Shown here one piece after another: positions 1 through 13,323 of a stretch of 64,000 nt of DNA (positions are counted from its first letter, which is position 1; every line of letters begins with the position of its first letter). The notes beneath the pieces were generated by a model. It made no database searches. It was not told the DNA's origin and worked only from the letters and a program-made list of their open reading frames with translations. Source of the DNA: Tubulanus polymorphus (taxonomy: Eukaryota; Nemertea; Palaeonemertea; Tubulaniformes; Tubulanidae); the NCBI RefSeq assembly GCF_964204645.1, contig NC_134027.1, positions 1,786,485 through 1,850,484 on the forward strand, in the 5' to 3' direction. The position numbers were made by a program, and so were the translations under genes.

Positions 1-1024
1 AACATTGAACTATTTAATAAGTTCAGATGGTAGTGGTTATTAAAGGATATTTCACACAGACTACTGCTATATTTGTGTTTAAATTTGTTATTTCCTCATT
101 ATAACATTTCGTATTCATATATTTCCTCCACAGCTTGTTGTTAATTGTGGTAAAAATGCTGGTTTGGTCTTTGTTTGTCTAACAACACATTTTTCATTTA
201 TCTGGTGAATTTATTCTCGATTTATATCAAATTGAAAGTAAAATCAGTTCATGCAGACAAAGACTTGTCATTCTAATGTACCTCTCAATCATTTATAACC
301 GTTTAACTATTATATTCGTTTTGCTAATCGACAGTTAATTATCCGTATCCGGTTTCTATTTTACTGAATCATCATTAATTCCAGAACATAATCTAAGCCT
401 AAACCTATCAATAGCTTACTTCTATTCACATGTAATCAGTTCATCATTATTTGTGCTTATTTTCCTGTCTTGTTGTTTTGTTACATGTTGTTTAATGACA
501 GTGATCACATTTGACCATTGATATGTGAAATGCATGCGATGGTTATCGGCGGTGACAGTTTTCCATCTTTTTTACTGGTTTCAGTAACTTTTCAGATTAT
601 TTTAGAGGTTCAGTTTATTACGTCTCCCCGGTGGGGGGATCTTAGTTTAGTAAGTGTGCGCTGTCCCTTTGAAACCTTGTTAGCGCGATACAGCCGGCAA
701 TTCTTGATGGATTACCCTGAAATTTAGTGTATGCGATTGGGACAGGTGAGATTGAGATGTCCAACACTTTTGAAGATGGAGGTTTAATCTTTCATCTTGA
801 TTTCTATTCTTGTTCGCATGATACAGGCTTGAACGAACAATTCTTACCAAGTTTAAGAACAATTAAGTATACCCCGCTGTTTTCTAGGAATATCTATCTT
901 CAATGTCCTCGGGGAGATATAGGTGGCATTGCCTCATTCTAGCATTTTAGGAAAAGTATTATTTGGCTATACCGAGTTATTCGCGGCACTGTATTAATGA
1001 ATTATATTTGGTTTTTTTTATCAG
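1..1024 (+). other. Intron upstream of the first visible MTSS1-like exon
   Basis: No conserved coding segment is seen here. The stretch ends in a T-rich tract and an AG at 1023-1024 that serves as acceptor for the exon starting at 1025, so it is most simply the 3' part of an intron whose 5' exons, including the IMD/I-BAR domain, lie outside the window. A strong donor-like sequence (GACAG followed by GTGAG) near 744 has no recognisable exon in front of it. Confidence 0.6.
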
Positions 1025-3407
1025 ATGCCTCCGAATTCAAACGAACTCGCCGACGCAATCAAGGAGCTGGAGGCGAGTACTGCGGCGTTGCAGTCTTCGT
1101 ATGAAAGCCATGCGACGAGTCAGTCGTCACTTCAATGTTCCAGTGGCTACGGTACTATGAACAACACTCCTGCATGTTCTGAAGATACAATTCCCGCTGG
1201 TGAGAATACAGGTATTCATATATTGACTTCTATTCGTCCATAATCGATTCCTATATGGACAAGGTTTCACTTTTCATTCAAGGCAATATATAAACCTTAT
1301 TCTTTCTGGTTCTGAATCCATTTTTCCGCTTGAATATTGTGCGTTTTATTCATATTGTGTTCAGTCCATGCACACAGTAATTCAAAAACAATAGAATATT
1401 ACAACAATCTCATCATTACTTTATATTAAGATATCGGTGAAGGAATTATCATTATGAAGCACGAATCTGATATTTATTTTATATATATATATATGGTATA
1501 TCTGGTGAATTCTAGGGTACCGAGGGCCTGTTTACATGGACTGATCTCGAGTTAACTTGCTGTTTGATGTGGTTTGATTTTGATAAATTCAACTGTAGAT
1601 ACCTTGTGGGGTACCTTAGTCTTTAGTTTCCATTTTTAAGAAGTAAGATCCCTTAATAACTAATTTAATTGATGTATGCCTTGATATTCAACATGCTCAA
1701 ATATATATTCTCAAATACATTTACGCCTCACATTTCCAATTTCAAAGGGTACTTTTATATATGTTATAAATTATTTTTCACCTTTTCTTTCTCGGATATA
1801 AAGCAATTAGTAGTTGCATTTTCATGCAATTCACGCTTTAAATCATTGGCAAGAAAAGGGTTAATTAGATCTACGCTATTACCTGAAATCGAGCTTATTT
1901 CATTAAGCTTATCAGTTTTTAACTAACATCGATTGTTTGCTTATTGGCTATAATGGCTTATTGCTATTAAGGGATAAAGGTTGAATGCAAGGCTGTCTGA
2001 GAATAGTCTTCTGGCAGTTATTCAAACATTTGTGGTCTCATAAGATAAACAGGTTTATAGCACAGATCCCACTCCCCTCTCTGACTGTTGTCTGGCTCTT
2101 TCATTTAATTTGCATGTGATTATTCGGTGTCGTGTGTGTGTTTGAATTTTCTTCGTTTTTGTTTTCATTTTACGCTTATTTTCAGACGTTGATTTTCGAG
2201 AATTGCTCGAGTCTTTGGGCCACGATAAGTTTTCGACGGTACCACGAAATATGAACATGAGTAAAGAATATCGTCGTTATCAGTGTGGTACACGTCGCCC
2301 GGTATCAACTACAGGTGTGTTTTACTGTCTTCACCAGTCACAGTTTGAAGACGGCAAAATCATTAGAAACGTGTTTCCATTTATAGTTACACATAATTTC
2401 AATCTATGTTTCACGGCTTTATCTGAAATCTGTCCGACGGCGCATGTTTGGGTTGTAACCCGAACGTTAGTTAAAACTCTGTTGACCTTTCGCAGTGAAC
2501 CTTGGAACCAAGGCGTACAATGTAGTGATGAAAGCTAATCAACGTTATCAATTCAATCGTTTTTATAGCTTTTTGCATGCTTTAACATATAACTTACTGT
2601 TTCTGGGTTTGCATGATTTGATGTATTTGGTAAAAGGTGTTCAACTACTGTATTTAACAATCATACTACACATATGTGTATGGTATTACTTAGAACATAA
2701 GCTGATATTAATAGATTGAATTTGATGATTACATGAATATCAATTTGACCGTTAGTTTTTACTTGTAAGTAAATGTTCTCGATGAAAATGTTTTCGTTTT
2801 GTCTCACGATTTTGTTGCCTTTCTTTTTGAAGGAATCCCATCTCAACACTCACATATTGCTACTCTCCGTAGAGGATCGTTACCTAGTAAACCTCAACCT
2901 CCGGTGCGACGTAGTTCCTCGGTGTCCGGGTCACGAGGAATGGATTCATCTCTACCCGGCTCGGCGGCGGGTAGCGCTAGCACGACACCGCAAGGAACTC
3001 CGACTCACAGACGGGCTCACAGCATGTCTAACGATATGTCATCGCTGTACGCGCAGCCCGGGCCACCGTACCCGAGACCGATCACTCCTGACGACCACGT
3101 CTATGAAGTTCCCGATACTAGCCACTATCAGGCTAATAACGACATTACTCCGACAGCAGACGGATTCGGTTCGCAACACGCTAGTATTATACATGACTTA
3201 AACGCTAAATTCGCTGCACTTACGCAAAGCGATGATACATCAGACGATGACCTGCCACTGCCTCCTCCACCTGAAGAACTAGAAGCGCTGAATCGTCAGT
3301 TAGATCCCAGACGTAATTCATTAATGAACCAAATTAAACACGGAGTCACTTTACGCCACGCTCCACAAACGAATGATCGTTCAGCTCCAAGGATTGTGCG
3401 TATATGA
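1025..3407 (+). CDS. MTSS1/MIM-like actin regulator, C-terminal exons (5' partial)
   Basis: Three exons are supported: 1025-1199, 2186-2314 and 2833-3407 (stop TGA). Introns 1200-2185 and 2315-2832 have GT-AG ends and the phases join (both introns split a codon after its first base), giving 292 residues. Exon 1 carries SSLQCSSGYGTMNNTPACSE, very close to the serine-rich segment of vertebrate MTSS1/MTSS2. Exon 2 carries STVPRN followed by SKEYRR. Exon 3 has a Pro/Ser-rich linker, a PLPPPPEE stretch and ends in a WH2 motif (LMNQIKHGVTL, then NDRSAPRI), which in this family binds G-actin. The N-terminal IMD/I-BAR membrane-bending domain must lie upstream of the window. Family proteins link phosphoinositide membranes to actin at the cell cortex. 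Seen: motifs and splice sites. Inferred: orthology to the MTSS1/MTSS2 ancestor. An AATAAA at 4297-4302 would place the tandem array in the 3' UTR. Confidence 0.93.
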
Positions 3408-3587
3408 TGATCTTGCGCACGTTTTCGGAAAATGTGGAACAAAAAACTGTGATTAATTGGTTTAGATTATCCTTATTGGTACGAATAACACGGCGAGTGG
3501 AGCCTGAATAGTATGCAGGTACATGTGCAATCAGATTGCCTGTTGTACCCGCGCATATATCTCTATACTCGGGCTGATCAGGCAGGG

Positions 3588-4284
3588 TTTTGTACCGAAG
3601 TAGAGTCTCACGATACCATCAGGTTCGAATCCCTGGTGAGGGAGATTGTCTAAAATAGGGCATCAAAAAGTGAATTTTGTACCGAAGTAGAGTCTCACCA
3701 TGCCATCAGGTTCGAATCCCTGGTGAGGGAGATTGTCTATAATAGGGCATCAAAAAGTGAATTTTGTACCGAAGTAGAGTCTCACGATGCCATCAGGTTC
3801 GAATCCCTGGTGAGGGAGATTGTCTAAAATAGGGCATCAAAAAGTGAATTTTGTACCGAAGTAGAGTCTCACCATGCCATCAGGTTCGAATCCCTGGTGA
3901 GGGAGATTGTCTATAATAGGGCATCAAAAAGTGAATTTTGTACCGAAGTAGAGTCTCACGATGCCATCAGGTTCGAATCCCTGGTGAGGGAGATTGTCTA
4001 TAATAGGGCATCAAAAAGTGAATTTTGTACCGAAGTAGAGTCTCACGATGCCATCAGGTTCGAATCCCTGGTGAGGGAGATTGTCTATAATAGGGCATCA
4101 AAAAGTGAATTTTGTACCGAAGTAGAGTCTCACGATGCCATCAGGTTCGAATCCCTGGTGAGGGAGATTGTCTATAATAGGGCATCAAAAAGTGAATTTT
4201 GTACCGAAGTAGAGTCTCACGATGCCATCAGGTTCGAATCCCTGGTGAGGGAGATTGTCTAAAATAGGGCATCAAAAAGTGAAT
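3588..4284 (+). repeat. 87-bp tandem array, 8 copies, with tRNA-type T-arm/B box
   Basis: The marker TAGAGTCTCA recurs at 3601, 3688, 3775, 3862, 3949, 4036, 4123 and 4210, an exact 87-bp period. Each unit contains GGTTCGAATCC, a perfect pol III B-box/T-loop match, inside a stem (CAGG-TTCGAATC-CCTG) flanked by TCTCAC and GTGAGG, which can also pair; together they resemble an acceptor/T-arm minihelix without D or anticodon arms. Copies differ at only a few sites (CGAT/CCAT; CTAAAATA/CTATAATA), so amplification is recent. Because 87 is a multiple of three, one frame stays open through the array, but this is a by-product of the period. The array starts about 180 bp after the MTSS1-like stop codon. 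A lone diverged copy sits near 43.16 kb. Confidence 0.93.
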
Positions 4285-4296
4285 GTGTGAACAGCA

Positions 4297-4302
4297 AATA
4301 AA
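4297..4302 (+). terminator. Candidate polyadenylation signal of the MTSS1-like gene
   Basis: This is the first canonical AATAAA downstream of the stop codon at 3407, just past the 87-bp array. If used, the 3' UTR is about 0.9 kb and includes the whole array. Further AATAAA copies exist downstream (for example near 6350), so the choice is inference. Confidence 0.4.
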
Positions 4303-6436
<2,134 letters not shown>

Positions 6437-6676
6437 ATGTACTAAGGCTAAACAAAAATGATACCTTGTTTCTCCGCAGCGGCCGGGTCATTTTTGTAAA
6501 ATATGATAAAATTTGTAAACAGTTCATTTCTACAGCGGCCGGGTCTGTTATGGTAAAATTGATCACGATTTTAAAAAAAGTAATGTATAGGGTAGATAGG
6601 CGGCCGGCCGGGTCAACATTTAAGCACAGCAGAGCGGAGAAACAAGGTATCAATTTTTTTTAGCCTAATAGTACAT
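6437..6676. mobile_element. 240-bp inverted-repeat element (MITE-like)
   Basis: The ends are imperfect inverted repeats of roughly 45 bp. The left arm contains AGGCTAAA and then GATACCTTGTTTCTCCGC. The right arm contains GCGGAGAAACAAGGTATC and then TAGCCTAATAGTACAT. The best block is an 18-bp perfect match in opposite orientation. Between the arms GCGGCCGGGTC occurs three times (about 6479, 6534 and 6605), GC-rich blocks in otherwise AT-rich DNA. No protein is encoded, so it would be a non-autonomous element. The superfamily is not recognised. Confidence 0.75.
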
Positions 6677-8120
6677 TCTGCGCGAGTAGAGTCCATTTAT
6701 TTCTTGTTACGTATTAGATATATGAGGCATGTGTTTTGATTATTTGGTGCTCTGTATGATAAAGCCTCATATATTAAATAGTAACTGTTGATTAGAACCT
6801 GTTTTGATTACTGTCGTAGATAATGCACTGATATGTGTATTTTTTCTGTATATGTCTGTAAATTAATAAAATAGTCTGAAATACTATCAATTTGTTGTTT
6901 TGTTTTATCAGAAGGCTTCGAATAAACCCTGAATTCACCATTCCACGACCCCCTCGAATCTCCTTCCTAACTAGCGAGCCCTGGGCTCTGATCACATGTC
7001 CAATACATCGGCTAAGCTTCCTTCGCGGTGATATTTGAGAAGCTGCCCAGTAAGACCAAGCACTTGTCATTTCGGACGTATCACGTGGTCCGAGAGGTCC
7101 GATGGATTTTTGCTCAGTAAACCCTATGATAGTTAATTTCTAAACGACTTAGACACATCACTTTTTAAGATTTATCTTGTCATCCTAAAAATGTGCGACA
7201 TGAATCGAGGAAGTCATGTCTAGCGGGAATGTCCCCTTACAAGATAAAACCAATAAATATAATTTCAGTAGGATTTTATCTGAAATGAGTTTTTTTTATA
7301 CACGTAGGTGCTAGTATCAAAGTTCAGATATATGAAGTGTCTGTTATCAGCTTGTTATTGTAATGACCCCTTTTGACCTGCGGGCGTCCAGTGGTCAAAA
7401 CAAACCGAATAAACGCGGGAAAGTCTGATGATCGTCCTGTGAAATGTCGTTGTTTCGGTGGTACCTGGGGCTGTTTTATATGTATGAAAAATGTTTTTAT
7501 TCATTTGACCCAAATATCAAAAGAGAGCCACAAATGACTTCATCGTCGCTGGGTTCGAAACACAGGATCGAGCTCGTAGTTTGGGGGTGCTTAGATCAAA
7601 CCTCAATCTCCTATGGTTCGCTTATAAGAACATTCAATTTCATTAATCCATCATCTCCTGTCCCCCAAATGGATCGTTTCGCTGGGATATTGACCCAGGG
7701 AGAATAAATCGTGCATAATATGAATGTATTTGTTAAAAATGCACGTGTATTTGGAGCACTAGTTTGACTAGTTTTCTGCCATGTAATTATGTGAATAGTG
7801 ATTATATAAAACTGATTTTTGTGTGTGATATTTTTTTGTGTCTTTGACTCAGGGGTCCAATATTTCTCAGCACAGTAACAGGTAATTCTAAAACTTCACG
7901 CCGTTTTATTGCACTGTCAAGTTTCCTACGATATCTTACGTTACAATAACTTTATCAAGGCTAGTGCTATGTATTTATGGTCGTGTCTTTTGAAATTTGA
8001 TATCAAAGGTTTTCGTAGATCTGATAAGACGAGAGAACCTGACACAGATATCTATTAACAAGGTACCGAAAGGTACCGAAGAGTATGAGGTCCTGAGAGA
8101 TAATCACTTTATGAACTATG
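6677..8120. other. Intergenic, no gene seen
   Basis: No conserved reading frame. A small inverted repeat (TTTTGACC at 7371, GGTCAAAA at 7393) is the only structure noted. Upstream control sequences of the PH-PTB gene may lie here. Confidence 0.45.
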
Positions 8121-8122
8121 TA

Positions 8123-8308
8123 ACGTCATTATTCCACGAACGGTAGTAGACACAGTTATAAAACAGATCCGATCTCAGCGTTCGGTGACATTAGTGAAAG
8201 TTTTCAAGATCAATTGCTTTTACTTCTTTACGACAAAGTGAATTTGGGAAGTTTTCGACGTATCGAGATCGATTGCTTTTACTTTTCAACAACAAAGGGA
8301 ATTCGGGA
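8123..8308 (+). promoter_or_regulatory. Candidate TATA promoter and leader upstream of the PH-PTB gene
   Basis: TATAAAA lies at 8157-8163, with a CRE-like AACGTCATT about 30 bp before it. A start site would fall near 8187. The presumed leader (8196-8308) is an imperfect 59-bp tandem duplication; ATTGCTTTTACTT recurs at 8213 and 8272, each followed by a CAAAG/GAATT segment. The nearest same-strand coding start is 8965. The link to that gene, and any splicing in between, is inference. Confidence 0.4.
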
Positions 8309-8964
8309 ATAATTAGTGCAAACAAAAACTTTTTTTTTGATGGAATTTCTGCGAAGTTAACTCGGTGTCGGAAAGTGGACTTAAGATCATAAGAAGTAGG
8401 TATTACGTGTTACAGCTGACTTTTGTTCACCGTCGATCTAGACGACAAAATAGTGTATCGACAAACTCAAAATGTCAGATATATATTGATATTGAACCAG
8501 ATTTATGTAAAAACATTATATATTTCAAGAAGTAAAGTATTTCAGCTAGTCCATCTAATAGCAACATTAATAACATGTCACTGTACTAAACATTCAGACA
8601 ATTCAGTGCATATTGTTCAGAAAGGTCGAAAGGTTTTTTGGCACAGAACGCAGTACATCCGTAACGCCTATTTTTACAAACTTCTGCGAGGAATATTTTC
8701 ATAAATCTAAAACCCGGCTTCTTGGCCAATACCTAATGACTCTTACAGCGCCTTGTACACTGACAATGGACAAAACGTCGTATAATTCTTTCCTAATTCA
8801 AACGTGGATCTAAATATACCAAACAAAAGGCAGATTTCTTTAAAAGGAAGCCTATCTTTAGATATTTCCTCCAATTTCTTCATATCGTATATTACTCCAT
8901 CATAGATCAGTTAAATAGATCTGAAAAACCTTTAGGCCAGTACATACCACAATAGGCTAAAGCT

Positions 8965-11900
8965 ATGGGTTACGGAAAATTTCAGGAGGTAAGAACTGAT
9001 AGACCGTAATTAAATTATCCCTCCAACTCAAATCATAGATCAACCACCTGCTTCAATTACGATGTATATTGCTAACTTAACTTTATTCAATAATAAGATG
9101 AAATTAGTTATTTGAATATTTAGAAAATAATTTTGATTACCTCCAGGAGGACCTGACGAGTGGTGAGGAGGATATTGAGGATATTATCGAGGAAGTAGAA
9201 GAGGAAAATAACGAAATGGAAAGTTCGCAAGGTTGTTTTCAGGGATATCTGGATATCAAACAACCACCAAAAGTCAGAGGTTCCAAATTGAGGGTAAGAA
9301 TATGTAATTAGACCTCAGTTTTTTTCGATTAGTCATCGTCACACGCCTGAGCCCCAGACGTCGGAAATTTCAAGAGCGATTTTTCCGATAAACAATAATT
9401 AGAAATAGAATTAGATCGTGGAAATCAAACTGCGTCATTCATCTGATTGAATAATAATCGTTTTTAACAAGCACTGATAATGAAATCTAGTCTACCAGAT
9501 ATGAGGAAATGTGTCACCTGAGGTCAATTTTTCTTCGTTTTTTCCTATGAATGTCGACTTTTTAAACATCACTAATATTTCTTGTATCTTGCAACATTTT
9601 TTGGAGAGAAACAAAAAATATCATATACCTTCATATTCCCGACCGATCAGTTCTTTTATTCTATGCCTTGCCTATACGACTGGTTCTATACAAAGAGATC
9701 TCCAAAAATAGCACCATTTGTCACCATTGTATGACCAGCAGAGTGGCGCAGTGGAAGCGTGCTGGGCCCATAACCCAGAGGTCCGTGGATCGAAACCACG
9801 CTCTGCTATGAGTTACATTTTTACGAGATGCAAGTTGGCATCAAGAAGATAATTCTTTTACTAGATAACCTATTTTTTTATTTTTGTTTTAGGTATGGAA
9901 AAGAAAATGGATCGAAATACATCAAATCAGAGACCTTTCAACGGAGAAATATTCTGCCAAACTTGATATTTACACCGATCACGAGAGCGCACTTTGCAAA
10001 CCGAACGAAAAACATACGATATTGTTAGAATTGGTGACTGAGGTGAAAAAGTGCAAGTCAAAAACTCGGTCGTTTGCGTTTGAAGTGAATGTTGAGACTG
10101 GACCAGTTTTATTCCTGGCTGGAGCTAGTGAAACGATTAGACAAACGTGTATGAGATCATTGAAAGCGATGTTATGGCTTTCGAGTCGGGAACTTGAAAA
10201 GGGTAAATAAATAAAGACCTTTGATGATCTATTAATATTTCTGAAATCGTGAATATATTCGTATGATATGCGTTTCATTTCTAGATGTTTTCGACGTTTT
10301 GGTGATTGGTAATAAATATTCTGAAATGTTAAGTTTGAGCGGTGACTATCGGTTATCAATAACACCGGAAAGGGTTGCATTGATGTCACCGGAAAGTGAA
10401 CCTACTGATATTCCTGCTGTTAAATGGAAACTGAATACTCTGAAACGATTCTTTCTCTATCAAGATCCGGGACCCGACAAGGACCACGTATTCGTCATCG
10501 AAGCTGGACCGTGAGTACTGTAGCTTCATGTTTTACGTAAATGCATCTGATTTATTCAAATTGAACTTAAAATAGGAATGTTTTGCTTACAGGAAATGCG
10601 ACACTGGTAAAGGTGAATATCGCTTCTTTTGTTTGGAAGCTGAAAAAGTTTTGAAGGTTATTTCTGATAGTATCGACGAGGCCATTCGACTGAAAAACAA
10701 TTCGCTCCCAAACGTCACTTCATGTACATCCTTGTCTTCGGTTACGTCTCGCGAACGCACATATTCGGACAATTCCGTAAGCGATGAAGCTACAGATACC
10801 TACAGTACAGTAGGATTAACACCCATTGCTGAAGATCATCGACCAGTGCGTTCTGATACCGATGCTTCAGTCGATGATGCCACATATAACACACTTTCAT
10901 GTGGGTTCAATAGTTATTTCAAGCCGAGGAACAGTCCGGAATCAAAAGTTAGATCCGAAGCCCAGAAATTACCCCAAGACACAGATACTCCAACACCAAT
11001 CATCGCACCACGCGCCAAACGTTCAGAATCCCAAAATCAAGAAGAGCGCCCAACGCCGAGACCACGTCCTAGAGCTTCAACATCCAAAACAAATGCTGGA
11101 CATTTACCGAATCCATTGCGTCTGAGCCTCGGGACTGAAACGAAGTATGAAGAATGTGGTATTTACGATGTAACCCCATCGGGCGTACGACCAGTGTCTG
11201 AGTTTAGAGCTGTTCCAATCGCAGCTCCACCCCCAATTCCAGCCAGACGCGTCCGAACAAGAAGTGATGGATACAGCGAGGTGGTCGTCACCCGTGAATC
11301 ACCAGGAGTGAAAGTAGTTGCAAATTCACAAAAACGTGCCTCATCCAGTTCGGGAGTTTCCGTGAATTCTGATGGATCGCGAGATTCCATTCCCGAAGAC
11401 GAAGAACCGTCGGAACTTGCAGATAGCCTTCTGTCGTCCGCTAATTATCGCACAGATGACGATATCACTACGAACGACCCCGAAATCGCTGGAACAGATA
11501 AAATATATTCGAAAGTTGTTGAGGATATCATTGAAGAGGAAAAGTGCAGGAAGATATCAACAGGGTCGCATATATATCAAGAGCTCTTTTTGCAAGGCGA
11601 TGAAATAGAAGATAATGATAAAATACACGCAGACGATAAGCAAGAATTGGTGAACACAGAACGAAAACCTAGTTTAAAAGAAAGGCGTCGTAGTTCAGTT
11701 GTCAATATAAAAATTCCTCTCGTAAACAACAGCGACGCTTTCAAACAGCTGGATAACGAAGAAGGCGCGAACGACGATCCTGCTGTGGAAAATGTCTACG
11801 AAGACCTGGATAAGTTCAGAAAGGATATTTTGAAGTATCTCGGCTGCGAAGAAGAAGCATCGGTAACACCACCGCCAACACCGTCTCGACCGGAAAGAAA

Positions 11901-13323
11901 GAGCGGTGCACAAGCGATGCAAATCTTTAACTCTGCAAATAACAGTTTATCCGCAGCAGAGAGTGATAATTTAAACAAGGCGATACGTCTGAAAGAGGTT
12001 AATGACATTTTTGCCAAAACGTTTGACAGTGATCCGGCTAACACAACGCATAACGAGCATGTCGATAAAGTTAAAAAAGACATCCTCAGTTATCTGGGAA
12101 TTGATGAAAGTACGTTACAGGAAAGCCCTCCACAGTTGCCGAATCGTCGTCCGAGTCGTCCTCAGTCAATATTTACCGCTGATCGTATAAAACAAACTCC
12201 GAAAGGCAAAGGACATAAGATAAAGAAGAAACTGTCTAAGTTAATGAAAGGGCACAAAAATAACCGATCGGTTGAAAATTCATCCTCTGACGGAGAAGAT
12301 ATTTCAACAACACCTAATACTCCAGTTACGCCAGCAACTATGCCTACTGGTGCTGATAATTCTTACGACAGTCCCAAACAATTGCTTCCTCTCACTAATG
12401 CAAAACGTAGAAGCTCCAGAACACCACCGCTTACAAAACAAAAAGGGTCGTCACCAAATACTGAACGTCGCAGTAAAATCTCGAAACCGTTCCGTACCAA
12501 GTCGAAACATGAATCGGTGATATCAGGGGGTAGTGCTACCGGGTCTAGTATTGACCAAGATGACAAAGCGAAGAAACCAAGTACTAGTGATAACTCGGTC
12601 CAAGATGAAAAACCAAAGAAAGCTAATGCGGATAGCTCCATCCAGGCTGAAACTAATTCAGTTTACGGTTACGATCTACCACTAATTCCACTTGAAACTT
12701 TCCCGAAATCCGATGCCGTCATTACTACAACATCCGTCGTGGAAACACCGGCAAAACCATCACCTGCAACTATCGATTTTCTTACCGGTGATGACTCGTG
12801 TGATATTTCAACCTGTTTGCCTCCAATAACGTCACCCACTGTGAAATCGTTGCGCTCTGAAAGTTCCATCTTTGGCGATCTGTCGACGTCGTTTTCATTT
12901 TCGTCTCCGACTTCGGAATGGGACCCGTTCGATAGTTCGTGGGCTGAGAAAAAACCACAACAAATTGCCAACGCAAAAGATAATGACAGAGCGTGGATGG
13001 CATTCGCTGACAATTCAAACCCTTATTATATCGTGAACTCGGAGAATGAGAAAGATGAACAGACAAAGAAGTGGATCTTTGCGACACAAATGAACACATC
13101 GCTCGATACACCTACAGATGACGCTCCGTGGCTGACCCAGTTCAGCAGCAGTTCCACACACAATGACAATATGAACAGTTTAACTAACGACTTTTATTTC
13201 GATATGAACAGGAAGCGACTCAGTTCGGCTGAGAATGTTTATACGCTAATGAACGAACAAGTTGATTTATACCAAATTCCTATTGCGAACAAACAAATAA
13301 TTACACAATCATTGGATAACTAA
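8965..13323 (+). CDS. DOK-family PH-PTB docking adaptor with long C-terminal tail
   Basis: Five coding exons join in frame to 1145 residues: 8965-8988, 9147-9293, 9893-10202, 10285-10510 and 10593-13323 (stop TAA). Donors are GTAAGA, GTAAGA, GTAAAT and GTGAGT. The ATG at 8965 has a purine at -3, G at +4 and an in-frame TAG just upstream; the 24-nt first coding exon is the least certain, and M32 (9216) is an alternative start. Residues 9-36 are acidic. A PH domain spans about 38-155 (GYLDIK; VWKRKWIEIH; closing helix with MLW). An IRS-type PTB domain spans about 161-268 (GDYRLSITPE; FVIEAGPKCDTGKGEYRF), the latter closest to DOK proteins. The tail is disordered and Ser/Pro-rich, with SH3-type PPIPAR and PQLPNR, YxxP sites (Y827 DSP, Y929 DLP, Y1129 QIP), other Tyr motifs (Y638 EDL) and a DPF near 1013. 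Known for the family: membrane-recruited substrates of receptor tyrosine kinases. The exact DOK subtype is not assigned. Confidence 0.88.
9737..9808 (+). tRNA. Initiator tRNA-Met (CAT)
   Basis: The 72-nt cloverleaf has acceptor arms AGCAGAG and CTCTGCT with discriminator A. A-box region GTGGCGCAGTGG. Anticodon stem with the three consecutive G:C pairs typical of initiators (CTGGG-CCCATAA-CCCAG). T-arm CGTGG-ATCGAAA-CCACG, with A at the usual T54 position, also an initiator mark. The A1:T72 end pair separates it from elongator tRNA-Met. A T-run at 9818-9822 gives the pol III terminator. It lies on the sense strand in the intron between PH-domain exons 9147-9293 and 9893-10202 of the adaptor gene. 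No pseudogene signs seen. Confidence 0.97.

Noticed and set aside
3897-4262. 121-codon open frame through the 87-bp array, encoding a 29-residue tandem repeat
   Set aside because: It exists because the unit length is divisible by three. It starts at a GTG, has no promoter or splice evidence, and the unit is better explained by tRNA-like structure.
3588-4284. CRISPR-like array
   Set aside because: There are no unique spacers; the whole 87-bp unit repeats, and the setting is an animal genome.
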